Assembly: GCF_001949145.1 (NCBI RefSeq)
Contig: NW_019091495.1
Span: 362,351-390,436, forward strand
Direction of reading: 5' to 3'
Source: Acanthaster planci
Lineage: Eukaryota; Echinodermata; Asteroidea; Valvatida; Acanthasteridae
Length of the DNA stretch: 28,086 nt
This document shows positions 11,101 through 20,000 of this stretch, piece by piece. The position numbers and the translations under genes are program-made. Every line of letters starts with the position of its first letter. Position 1 is the stretch's first letter. The notes under the pieces were generated by a model, which was given only the letters and a program-made list of their open reading frames with translations, had not been told where the DNA came from and ran no database searches.

Positions 11101-14100
11101 GCAGTTATTTTCTGAAAGTGAGTTTCCAATGTAACTACCAAAAATTCACGCTGGGAAAAGTGTTTCAGTCCAACTGGCTGGCCTGTGAAATGTCACGGCA
11201 ATTGTATCTTACAGAAAGTGCAAGGTTTTTATGAATAGGAAAGTTTAATGTGGTTTTCCACATAAATTTATGCTTATTACGTAAAGAAATGCTTCATACA
11301 AATGTATTCAACTGACAGGATGATGGGTACAATTTCAAATCAATTTAGTGGGCAGGGCAGTTTGGTCCAAGTAGCAGAAACCTGAAAATCTTCCACAATC
11401 CTCACCTCAGAACCTTGGAAGTTTCTTGGTCATACTGCATCAACTGACTGGCTAGATCTAGAGGAGGTGGAGGGGAACATGGAGAATCCAATGACGAGAC
11501 AGACGGGGCCTTCTTAGGAGTCCTTGAGGAGATGAGACAAAGTTGAACTAGTGGATGAATGCAAATAAATGCACATGGCTAAAATTTAGCAAAAACTAGG
11601 ATTCACCCACTGTACGAGATGGCACAATGACACTCCAATATCATCTCTCTTTTCTACATGATACAAACCCAAGCAGGATTGGCCACTGGAGAGCCTGGTG
11701 GTTAGGGGGGGGGGCTAAGGAGGGAGGAACTTGAAGGTAAAGTCAGAAATATAAGGAACAATTGTCTCTCCCGGTATTTCTCAAAATGGTTCAACCCTTT
11801 AAAACACTCCATGCTCCGATTTAACAATTCTGCCCACAGAGGTAATTCAGAGATGTGGCAACAATGTTTCTGGTATGGAAAAGTCAAGTTGTTGCGTTGA
11901 CTAAATTTTAAGAACTCACTCACTGTGCCAGATTTTATTCAAATTTAACTTGCAAAGGCTTATTATGCCCAACATTTACATTACAATTGCAGAATTGAAG
12001 AGTCTTTTCGCTACCCGTAACAAGAGATATCCTCCTCATCAGAGTCCAGATACACAGGATTGTTGGACTTCTTCTTTCTTGAGGTTTTCTTGTATGGCTG
12101 CCGTTTCTTCTTACTGACTGGCTCATCATACAGGTCTTCGTCCTCGTCTGTTTGGGACACCAAAAAAAAATGATGTCATATTCTTTTGTCACTAAATTTT
12201 ACTTGAAAGTAAATTTGCAAACTGACCAAAAATTACTAGAACACCTGTGTGTCATCGCATGACATCTCTGCTAGGTACCTATTCTTTTGTAATGAAGCAA
12301 AAGTTTTTCAAGCTTAACAAGCTCCATGAATTGGCCTTTGAAAATCCTCCGATAGTCGAAGATTATCAGGGCTGACATTTATTTTAAAACCATCTAGTCG
12401 AGCAGAAGCTTCAACGACCAGGTATTGACCAACTGAAGACTGAGAGTACACAAACCCACATCGTGCCATGCATACCTTATGGAGAATTGGGCTGACAGAA
12501 ATACTGCCTCATCTAACTCACTTTTACTTTTTCTTGGCAAGACAGAGGCATTTGTGTCAAAAGACTAGTACAGATACTGCCTTACCTGAGTCAGCAATGT
12601 TCTCATCTATTTCTGGGAGTGCCAAGTTCTGCGCTGCATTGGAATAGATCCTACATTTCACTTCTCCAACAGGATGAGTATAGTGTTTCTTTTTTGTCGC
12701 AGCTGGTCTCAACTTGGGAGTGTTCTCCTCCTGAATAGGGATTTATAATTAATATTGTGATTTTAAGACTGTAACCGACACCTCATTACAACAGACTGTG
12801 TTACAACTCTACTAGGCCTATGTGTCCCACCTAAAGTTGGGGTGGTTCCAACTTGAATGCTACAGTTGGGCTGGTTCAACAGAGGCACAGCCACGAGAAT
12901 GTGCCATTTTCATTTTGCATGTATTGCTTGGTAACACATGCTAGCAGAATGTGGTTTTTGTTAGTGTCAGGGATGGAATGATCAGTTGGCACATTTTGGA
13001 TGACTTCTGAAAGCTTGGGTGTAAGCCACAACATCTTGGAGAAAACTGAGAAATTTCAATAGAAATGTGTTGAATACATTTATGTCAGACAGTCTGACAT
13101 AAATGTATTCAACACTGTCCCAACAATTCGCTGGGACTGATATTTTAGTTGGGGCTAGTTTCTGTAGGGGGCAGGGGTTGAGGGGAGAAGTGCAAGGTTT
13201 GGAAACCCGTGGCTCAATATACTTAACTTCAATGATTAAATTTAAGCAATCATGAGTTGACATACTAACATCAAGAGACTATCAGAAACGTACATCATGT
13301 CACAATAATTTCGAAGACATCAAAAGATCACTGCATCCAATTCAGACTCTTTGGGACTTGGCAACCTTTGTCTAAAATTTTACTTTTTGCACTAACGATT
13401 GTAGCTATCGATCATCATGATCATCAGTTCATGTCAATCAATGTCACTACAATTCATCATGTTCAAAACTCATGCCACTCATTGGTTCAAATGTCATCAG
13501 GTACCCCCAGAACTGTGAGGTCCAAATGGGGGCGAGGCATACATTGGACCCCACAGTTCTGGGAGTAGTCATCAGCATGTCTGACATATCTGTCACAGTT
13601 CAGAACTGGACAACGGGATAACATACACACAATTGAGGACATCAAAACACATCATTTTGTTTGTATGAATTCTTATTTACAACTTGCTTCCAAAGTATTT
13701 ACAAATATTCCAACAAAATACAACATAAAATTAGGTTTCAACAGTATGGTTTCAAAGTTAGAAAATGCTCAAATAAATAATCAATATCTTCTGATCCCAA
13801 ATACATGTACCTCAAATTGACAGGACATATTCACCTTCTCATTGAACGCGGGACAGTTATCGCCAGATCTTAGTCTCAAGCAATCAAAATGCCCCAAAAG
13901 ATTTGAGAGTTTTAATTGTATCACATTTGATCTTTTTATCTACAAATTGGATTAAACCAGCAAGGACTTCAACACAAAATGTCTACAGTTTTCATGATTC
14001 CCGGTATAATAAATACTAGAATTTTCTGTTTTTACAGAGTTACGGTTACTAGAACACAATCTCTAAAATTTAAACTGAACCTCCATCATCAAAGTAGTAG

Positions 14101-16877
14101 GTAGCACCGGCGACCAGTCCTTGGCAAACAAGGTCTTGAGGAACCAGGTAGCCTAATTAGTTCATAATTCAAAATTCCAATGAATTGCGAAGTGGATCTC
14201 ACATAAATTTTGTCTCAACTTCCCCAGTGAGAGTGAGCTATCAACGAGTTTCCTCCGCGCCACTGAGTTGATGAACCACTTATGTACATTTCTGCTACAT
14301 CCGTATAGTAAGTTTGAGTTCGCATGATGTATAGTGTGTGCACTTCATGCGCGATCCAAAACTAGGGAAAATATGTTTTTCAGTCAGTTTTAATAAAAAG
14401 GAAACTTCAAAAGTCATTTTGAGCAAACAGACATTAAATGCAAATGTTTGACTGTTGAGTATGAAATAAGTATTTGGGATCACACTTAGTAACCCATCAC
14501 CCTGTTGATATTTGTTGATTTTTGTCTGCTTGCATGATTTTTGACAAACCGTTCAAAAATGTCGAAGTGCGAATCAAAAATCTGGCCAAAATTTCTTTTC
14601 TAGAAATTTTCTGAGAACAAGTTTGTTTCCAAGAGACCAGTTTTCCCAGGGAATAAGGCTTTTTCTTTAATATGAAAAAAAACCAAGCAAATGCAAGATA
14701 TCAATTAATGTCCTAATCACCTTCCCTAAGTCACATGCAATTTGAAAACAACAATCAAAACTGGATGACCGTCACAGCTTTAGCCCAATGGAGTGATCTT
14801 CAATGCTCTCACAAATGTGCCAGCCATCGCCGATTGACCTATTTTCGAAAGTTGTACAGAGGTACGGTGCCCAAGTGAAGCCATGCAATGAATAAATGTT
14901 TGTAGCTGTGCGGCGAGTCTTGTGTGCCTTCATCTTATCCTTTGTAGAAAGTTGTCTTTTCCAAAATCAATCGCTTTTTTTTACCTCACAAAATATTGCA
15001 ATGATTGAAAAGTTCAAATTAGAAATAAAGATGAAACTATCGCGGGTATTTCTTTGCTTTCAACTCTAAAGCTTCCCTGTGTTTTTTCCCATCTGTCTTA
15101 TTTTTGTTTTTCATTAAACATGAAATTAAGAAATTGCCGAATGTTTTCAGTTGAACACATTTTCATTTATTTCTAAAACTGAAATAAACAACATGTTCTA
15201 GTGCTCACTGTGGAGACTATTTCATTGACCATAATTTACTTGGCAAACTAATAAACATGCTTGTACTGAAAAAATGGCTTATATTTTTCCCAGGGAAATC
15301 TCCTGACAAAAGAAAGAAACGGCACTGATACATTTACTCCTCTGTGGGTTGGAAGCATGGGAGACTGTGACAATGTGTGAAAATAAAATGTATCCCTTGC
15401 CAGAAGAGAGTGACAGTGCGACAGTGCTTGATGTGTGACAAGAGCAAGCAGTTTTCTAGCATACACTGGCCCCATGATTTTAAATTGATGGAGTTTGCAA
15501 GTTCAATGGGTCGAAATCAGTGGAACACGCAGCACTTGTCACTGTCAATTCTCTGAGTCGCTGTCATCATCATCAGTGGGGGTGGTACTCTGAAGCAATG
15601 TTTTGCTCTCTTGCAGGAACATGACTTGGATCAGGTTGAGGTGGAAAAATCACACAAAGCTTCTTTGGTTCACATCAACAACACAACAAAATGCTTAGTA
15701 AGCATTGATGGTAAATACAATGTAGTTCCTGTAGGCACTTTCCCCGACTGAAATGAAAGAAGAAAACTACATTGAATTACTGTTGTTAGAAACATAAGTA
15801 TTATTTTAGATGTTTAATATGCATGCAGGAATTGAATTTTTTTCATGGAAAAAATAGGCTTTGCAATATGTCAACTCATCCCTCCAAATGTGAGGCAAAA
15901 TGATTTGCCAGGCAGTGAGAAAATGATATAAGGAACATGTCTTTTCTAAGAGTCCGTACTTTTCCCTGCATTCTCAGTTGTCAGTGGAGTCATGTGACTT
16001 CAGTCATACACGAACAGCAATTTTGAAACATTGTAATGTGAAAATTTGAAAGACACTGTAGGTAGGCCTAATGAATATTAACTGCCCCCACAACTGCCAT
16101 GATTTTTGTATCTTGTAAACTAGGTCTAAATACATTAGCTCTAAATATTTTTTATGAGTGCAACTTACCGATAAAGCCTTAAGTAGGCTTAACTTTCCAC
16201 ATTTTTCGGCCAGTGGGGAGAAGAGAAGATCTTCAGCAAGTCTGAAGGTATTTTACGTCACTCGAAGTTGTTTACATCGCACGGCGTAAACATGGTAAAA
16301 CAAAAGGTAAGGATGTGAAAACTGGGCCCCTGGAAATCTGGACCTTCCACGAAACAGTAAGGAGCTTGCATTTCACCTTTTAAACAGAACTTTCCTGAGA
16401 ATGTACAGTTGTAGACATGGTAGAACTGAAGAACGACACAAAAAGGATGCAGATTTTTATTTCAAGCAATCCAGAACCATGAGAACTATGAAAAATCCAG
16501 ATTTATACACGTCATACACGTGGCTAGGTCAGTCATGTCAGTGCTCAGCGTGAGTGCAAGATCGAGAGATCGCGTAAAGATCGACTTACAAGTTACAGCG
16601 CGCCACCATTTTATAATACCTCAGACATGTCTATCTACCACGTCTACTTCTTCCAAGTATTGACCAACCGCGAGAATCAAGCGCTCAGACATCACTCATC
16701 GTAATGCAGTGAATGTAGTGAGTAGTAGAACTTAATAACTTATGTTGATGGCTGCTCAAAAACAATAACTTTTAAAATGTGTACAGAAAGTAATTCAATG
16801 AAAATCATATCATTGTAAACAGCAAGAAAAAAAGGGTCGAAAACAACCGATTCAAAATTGACCTGTTCGTCCGCCAT
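8003..16877 (-). CDS. NFATC2IP: NFATC2-interacting protein (NIP45), Rad60/Esc2 family with two SUMO-like domains, spliced
   Basis: CDS complement(join(8003..8167, 8432..8541, 9103..9247, 10188..10395, 11406..11522, 12015..12147, 12586..12730, 16863..16877)), about 345 residues against roughly 420 in human. Family members act in the nucleus in SUMO signalling; the second SUMO-like domain of NIP45/Rad60 binds the SUMO E2 Ubc9. Visible layout: a basic and acidic low-complexity N-terminal third (DEDEDLYDEP, KKKRQPYKK, DSDEED); a proline-rich stretch (SPPPP); a hydrophobic-acidic IAVIDVDSPP that could be a SUMO-interacting motif; SUMO-like domain 1 (TITVKVRSR ... ADIIDCLIV); SUMO-like domain 2 (RVEVTIQGQEKK ... 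KIRFTFDGD ... IDAIFI-stop). The junction that creates ADIIDC reproduces a motif recalled from the vertebrate protein. There is no C-terminal Gly-Gly, as expected for this non-conjugated family. All exon phases agree. The first exon is the least certain part, and an N-terminal exon could be missing from intron 1. Confidence 0.85.
8432..8541 (-). CDS. NFATC2IP: NFATC2IP exon: inter-domain linker and start of SUMO-like domain 2
   Basis: Phase 1 in, phase 0 out, 110 bp. The acceptor is TGACTGCAG and the donor TGTGG|GTAAGA. It completes ADIID-CLIVEPECLIAAPEQ and opens SUMO-like domain 2 with RVEVTIQGQEKKSTMTTTIL. The pattern R-V-x-[VL]-x-I/V-Q-G-x-E-K matches the domain 2 start recalled from vertebrate NIP45. 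Confidence 0.9.
9103..9247 (-). CDS. NFATC2IP: NFATC2IP exon: core of SUMO-like domain 1
   Basis: Phase 0 in, phase 1 out, 145 bp. The acceptor is TTCTACAG, preceded by an unusually C-rich tract. The donor is ATCG|GTGAGT. It encodes TDTFSSIIDEIASQEGV, VRLTRNGQDVGEFDTPHSME and LHIADII. The helix followed by a hydrophobic strand, N-G turn and ADII ending is the ubiquitin-fold core. Confidence 0.9.
9310..9334 (+). other. G-quadruplex-type tract in an NFATC2IP intron
   Basis: Four G runs (6, 6, 3 and 4) are separated by loops of TT, T and CAA, inside a wider G-rich stretch at about 9296-9366. In the NFATC2IP transcript the same bases read as a C-rich pyrimidine tract about 60 bp upstream of the acceptor at 9248. 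Confidence 0.65.
10188..10395 (-). CDS. NFATC2IP: NFATC2IP exon: SIM-like motif and first strands of SUMO-like domain 1
   Basis: Phase 2 in, phase 0 out, 208 bp. The acceptor is AAACCAG and the donor CAGATG|GTATGC. It encodes SINVALTNVRCIQ, then GGTIAVIDVDSPPAP and TITVKVRSRAGIKRFPLQM. The last segment is the first beta hairpin of SUMO-like domain 1 (compare K-I-R-C-R ... R-x-P-L-R-M in vertebrates). The IAVIDVDS segment fits the SUMO-interacting-motif pattern of alternating Val/Ile flanked by acidic and Ser residues; that role is inference. Confidence 0.88.
11406..11522 (-). CDS. NFATC2IP: NFATC2IP proline/serine-rich exon
   Basis: Phase 2 in, phase 2 out, 117 bp. The acceptor is CTCCTCAAG and the donor CTGAG|GTGAGG. 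It encodes TPKKAPSVSSLDSPCSPPPP then LDLASQLMQYDQETSKVL. A Ser/Pro-rich linker followed by a short helix-like stretch ahead of the SUMO-like domains is the arrangement recalled for vertebrate NIP45. Confidence 0.8.
11851..11967. repeat. Dispersed repeat, solo arm (copy of the 24.7-kb fold-back element)
   Basis: This matches 24749-24863 in the same orientation, with an almost identical core (ATTTTATTCAAATTTAAC then TTGCAAAGGCTTATTA) and similar flanks (GGCAACAATGTTT against AGCAACAGTGTCT). It sits in the NFATC2IP intron immediately before the exon end at 12015. No inverted partner was seen beside it. Confidence 0.75.
12015..12147 (-). CDS. NFATC2IP: NFATC2IP exon with DEDED, NLS-like and DSDEED segments
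   Basis: Phase 1 in, phase 2 out, 133 bp. The acceptor is CAAACAG. The donor TACGG|GTAGCG is weak, but it is the only one matching the next exon's phase. It encodes DEDEDLYDEPVSKKKRQPYK, then KKTSRKKKSNN and LDSDEEDIS: two clusters of basic residues that look like a nuclear localisation signal, followed by an acidic patch of a CK2-site type. Confidence 0.8.
12586..12730 (-). CDS. NFATC2IP: NFATC2IP exon (basic region before the DEDED segment)
   Basis: Phase 0 in, phase 1 out, 145 bp, acceptor ATTCAG, donor TCAG|GTAAGG. It encodes a Lys/Arg-rich start (KLRPAATKKKHYTHPVGEV) and an acidic end (PEIDENIADS). The order basic block, short hydrophobic strand, acidic stretch is consistent with the disordered N-terminal region of NIP45 proteins, but similarity here is weak. 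Confidence 0.75.
13067..13115. repeat. Perfect 49-bp palindrome (24-bp arms, 1-nt centre)
   Basis: Arm 1 is 13067-13090 and arm 2 is 13092-13115, with a single A at 13091. The arms are exact reverse complements over all 24 bases. The match stops at the flanks (T at 13066 against T at 13116). Confidence 0.97.
13493..13575. mobile_element. Tiny MITE-like hairpin flanked by 8-bp direct repeats
   Basis: A 66-bp core (13502-13567) has terminal inverted repeats of 24 bp with about two mismatches (left begins TACCCCCAGAACTGTGAGG, right arm reversed begins TACTCCCAGAACTGTGGGG). The 8-mer GTCATCAG lies on both sides (13493-13500 and 13568-13575, with one extra G on the left). An 8-bp duplication is typical of hAT-type insertions. 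The element is much shorter than most MITEs. Confidence 0.55.
16863..16877 (-). CDS. NFATC2IP: NFATC2IP putative first coding exon (MADEQ)
   Basis: On the minus strand AACATGGCGGACGAACAG is followed by GTCAAT. ATG is at 16877-16875 with A at -3 and G at +4 (strong Kozak). The exon would end in phase 0, which is what the exon starting at 12730 needs. The donor (CAG|GTCAAT) is mediocre. An alternative minus-strand ATG at 16609-16607 is followed by a better donor (GTAAGT after 16590) but leaves phase 2, which does not fit. Chosen on Kozak context, phase and proximity to the divergent ANKFY1 start. Confidence 0.4.
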
Positions 16878-17008
16878 GTTTACCGTAAACATCAAACAGT
16901 CTGGTTTCCAACGTTGCATTTGGCCGCGTGAGTGTAAAAGTTAGAAAGCAGAAAATGGCAAGTCAGGGTTCCAATCTTCCTGTCATTTATGTCACGTGGT
17001 GTGAGTGG
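16878..17008. promoter_or_regulatory. Shared short promoter region between divergent NFATC2IP and ANKFY1
   Basis: Putative start codons of the two genes are head to head: minus-strand ATG at 16877 and plus-strand ATGs at 16955, 17009 and 17018. The NFATC2IP start overlaps the YY1 consensus (AAnATGGCGG on the minus strand). GTCACGTG at 16991-16998 is a CACGTG E-box of the USF/TFE type, lying just before ANKFY1 ATG 17009. A GTTTACGGTAAAC palindrome adjoins the NFATC2IP start. No TATA box is apparent, as is usual for housekeeping promoters. Transcription start sites cannot be read from sequence. Confidence 0.5.
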
Positions 17009-17027
17009 ATGAGCAACATGTCGGACG
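16955..17027 (+). CDS. ANKFY1: ANKFY1 first coding exon, with three in-frame start candidates
   Basis: The donor is GACG|GTAAGT at 17027/17028 (strong), leaving phase 1, which exon 2 requires. The in-frame ATGs are 16955 (A at -3, G at +4, strong context, would add 21 residues), 17009 (weak) and 17018 (A at -3). The 17018 start gives MSDVEVEKLQRH, which aligns in length with the vertebrate N-terminus (M-A-E-E-E-V-x-K-L). I favour 17018 by homology, although 16955 has the best Kozak context. Confidence 0.75.
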
Positions 17028-20000
17028 GTAAGTACGTGGGCGTGAACCAATTACCCCCGAAATAACGAAAAAGCTTGTTACTAATGTCAGCCCCGACTCT
17101 GTAAATGAAAGAGTCACAACTCTGTCTTTCAATTATATAAATGCTGATATTTGTGTATGATAAGTTGATCTGAAAACATTAAATTTTGCTACCGAAAACT
17201 GGCTCTTGGGAGACAATAATAATCCCTTTGGAACAATAGAGGGCGCTCTATTGAATGAGAAAATGGATTCTTGAAGAAATCTTTTATTTTTTTGTCTCCT
17301 AAATATCATGAGCTCAACCATTATCTTTCAAGTTGGTGTGCCACAGTTTTATAGTACATCTGAATTTAGAAATTAGTTAAATTTACAGATTTAGTAATCA
17401 GCAGTTACTAAGTAACATGTCATGTCTGTATGATACTTAAGTTGGCGATATTTCAATTTTCATAAATAAAGACAAAATAATGGCACGAAACATTCGGTCC
17501 AGAAAATGCCAAAGTTAAAACTCCCATCCTAATTTTTCCAGTACATAAATATATACATGTACAGTATAGCCTATGTAGATGTAAATATGCACTGCATATA
17601 CCTTAGCGTCATTCAGCATGACGTTTGAGGAGAATAAAATCAAAAGCCTTACTCATGGTTCTAACACCCTTGCTTTTGTTTGCTGGTTTTGTTTTCTTAG
17701 GGTTTTGGTGTTGATATTATCATCGTATTATATTAATTAATATTAATGATAAATAAATATACCGACTGCTTTCTTTCCTACGAAGCTATGAAGTATTTTT
17801 TGAAAAAAAAAAAAAATCCAGGGGGAGGCAAGTTGCTCCTGCTGGATATGCCACTGTGTGAAAGGTCTGATATGAGACTGGTTTTCACATCGTTGCCGGT
17901 ATGCTCGGCTTATGTCCTTTCTGTCCTTCTTACACAGTGGAGGTGGAGAAGTTACAGCGTCATTTGGACCTGCTCCGCCAGGAGTACGTCAAACTGCAGA
18001 ATCGCCTCGTTGATCTGGAGCAGAAATACAATGTTGCCACGGCTACGGCTGAAGGAGGGGCAGGAGGCGCGGTCAACGAGGACAATTTCGTCTCTCGACT
18101 TCTGTGTACCATCGCTGACCTGTTTGACAAAGAGCTTTACAGGTATCTCTTTGCAATCTTGGGTGGTCTTGTAGGAGAGATGTCGTCTGCAGGTTTCATC
18201 AGAGAATTGACTTGCTTTGAAAGCTTGCATATTCCTGTTTCTAGTAATGCTTCATTTGGTACATTATGAATCTCTGAAATAAAAGTTATTTAAAGGTAAT
18301 GGACACATGCTTTGTAAAAATGTCAATACATTGATTAGTTGAGATCACAAAATCTGAATGTACCCTTTGTTATTACTCAATACGTTTGAAGCGTAGCTGC
18401 ACAGTGTACTTATGATTTATAATAATCATTTATAATTCATTGTGTAGCATTGCAGTATTTAAAGGTTTTAAACATCTTTTCTTCTTAGGGACAGGACATA
18501 AAATCTCAATAGTCTCTTTTCTTAGCATAGGGACTGCATTACTCTTAAAAAATAAACTGTAATTTCTGGGAAGAAGTGTTGAGCTTGACAGTCATCACAA
18601 TTTTTTAGTGAAACATCTCTTGTGGTGGTCACTGGGAGTGGAACCTACATGTATGATGATACTTGTGTTTTAAGTTAGAATAGGGAATTTCTATTCTGCC
18701 AGTTTAGCAGATGGGCTTTATACGCCAAAATATCATCTCTGATAAGAAGTGAAACAATTTAACTTTAGTTGCACTTCATTGGAGAACTAGGTTAGGTCAT
18801 AGGTCAAACCCCAGCCTTACAAATGAAGATAGAGATTGGTTTTTTTGCAATCAACTCAACTTGGCCTGTTCCACATCACGATAATTATCTAAAACTGCAA
18901 TTTTTTTCACAATATATCGGTTTAGGAAGAAATGGATATCGAACAGGCATAAACTCAACCTGGCTTGATGCAATGAATGTCCTTGCTTTCATTCCTGCAG
19001 TGACTTGGTCGTATATCTTGACGGTAAGGAAGTCAAAGCTCATCGGTTTGTCCTGGCTGCCCGTAGCTCCCAGTGGGGTGTTCCCAACCTGTCGGAGGTC
19101 AATACCTTGGACTTCACAGGTCAGTGATTGCAGATGATGGGAGGAGCTTGAGGCTAGAGGGGGGAGGGTTAGCGTGGTCATAAAACATGATAGGCTTGTG
19201 GTCTGAAAAGCCTTAAGCCCATTCAAATCCCAACACCTTGCTTGGGTTAGTTTGGTGGAACCTGGAGGTGTGATTGTCAAAATGCTCAGGCATTGAATGT
19301 TAACCCTAACCCTCCTCAATCCTTCACCTGTTGGAGGACTGAGGAGTGTTAGGGTTAAACTGAAATGGTTTGTAGGCAACTTGTCTGTTGGTTCAGTAGT
19401 GTTTTTATCGTAAGTGTAAATGTAAAGTCAACTGTAGTAGTGTTTGTTACGATGGGTGTTTTGTTTTGGAACAATTTTACCACTGGTTCTCACCTAGGCC
19501 CAGTTTTACGGCATCGCTTACTGTAAAAAACAGGAGTGTGAGAATTCAGCTTTTCGGCTGATTTCCACTTTTTGGGTTTAGATTTTTATTCAGACTTGGA
19601 GCTTTTTTTGTACACCTGTTCTTTACAAAATTATGGAAACTGTTCATGTTTTAGTGTTTTTGGAGCTGTTTTCAGCTTTTATTGGATGTGGTCACTGACA
19701 CTCCTAATTAAAAAAATCTTGCCTTATACCAGAAAACATTCTGTTGACAATTGGCATATTTTATGGCTGAGTGAGGGATTTTAGATAAAGCAAATGCTTT
19801 TCTTAGGCGTGATGATCAGTGGATTTGGGTGTTCACTCAATCACGGTGTGCTTTCTGTTGATTCTGCACAAAATAATCTGACCTTGCCTCCCCGTTTCAA
19901 AATTATCTTCCTCCATGAATAAATAAGAAAAGATGATCGAATGATGGCATCAGATTCAGGCAGATTCACTGAATGCACCAAACATTTGCATCCTTTAGCT

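Larger units (their letters stand above)
12731..16862 (-). other. NFATC2IP intron 1 (about 4.1 kb)
   Basis: This is the largest intron of the gene if the first exon is right. It contains a perfect 49-bp palindrome (13067-13115), a small terminal-inverted-repeat hairpin (13502-13567) and several short exon-like open frames around 15.3-15.75 kb that I cannot assign. No further NIP45-like exon was recognised. Confidence 0.5.

Noticed and set aside
12982-13263. 93-codon minus-strand frame upstream of the NFATC2IP exon at 12730
   Set aside because: It crosses the 49-bp palindrome, shows no NIP45-like sequence and has no fitting donor.
14757-14945. Minus-strand open frame of about 53 codons (contains TRRTATNIYSLHGFTWAPYL)
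   Set aside because: Looks protein-like, but there is no family match, the acceptor is poor and there is no partner exon. Chance or a repeat fragment is likelier.
16292-16306. Plus-strand ATGGTAAAACAAAAG followed by GTAAGG, a possible MVKQK first exon near a TTACGTCA CRE-like site
   Set aside because: It leaves phase 0, which does not fit ANKFY1 exon 2 (phase 1), and no other downstream plus-strand partner exon was found.
16590-16609. Minus-strand ATGGTGGCGCGC followed by a strong GTAAGT donor, a possible alternative NFATC2IP first exon
   Set aside because: It leaves phase 2, incompatible with the phase-0 exon at 12730, and would need an unseen intermediate exon.
17798-17820. Poly-A run that could suggest a retrotransposed copy
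   Set aside because: No processed gene copy or flanking duplication was seen. It is a simple homopolymer in ANKFY1 intron 1.
18885-19379. 164-codon minus-strand frame
   Set aside because: It runs antisense across ANKFY1 exon 3 and the adjacent hairpin, and has no independent support.
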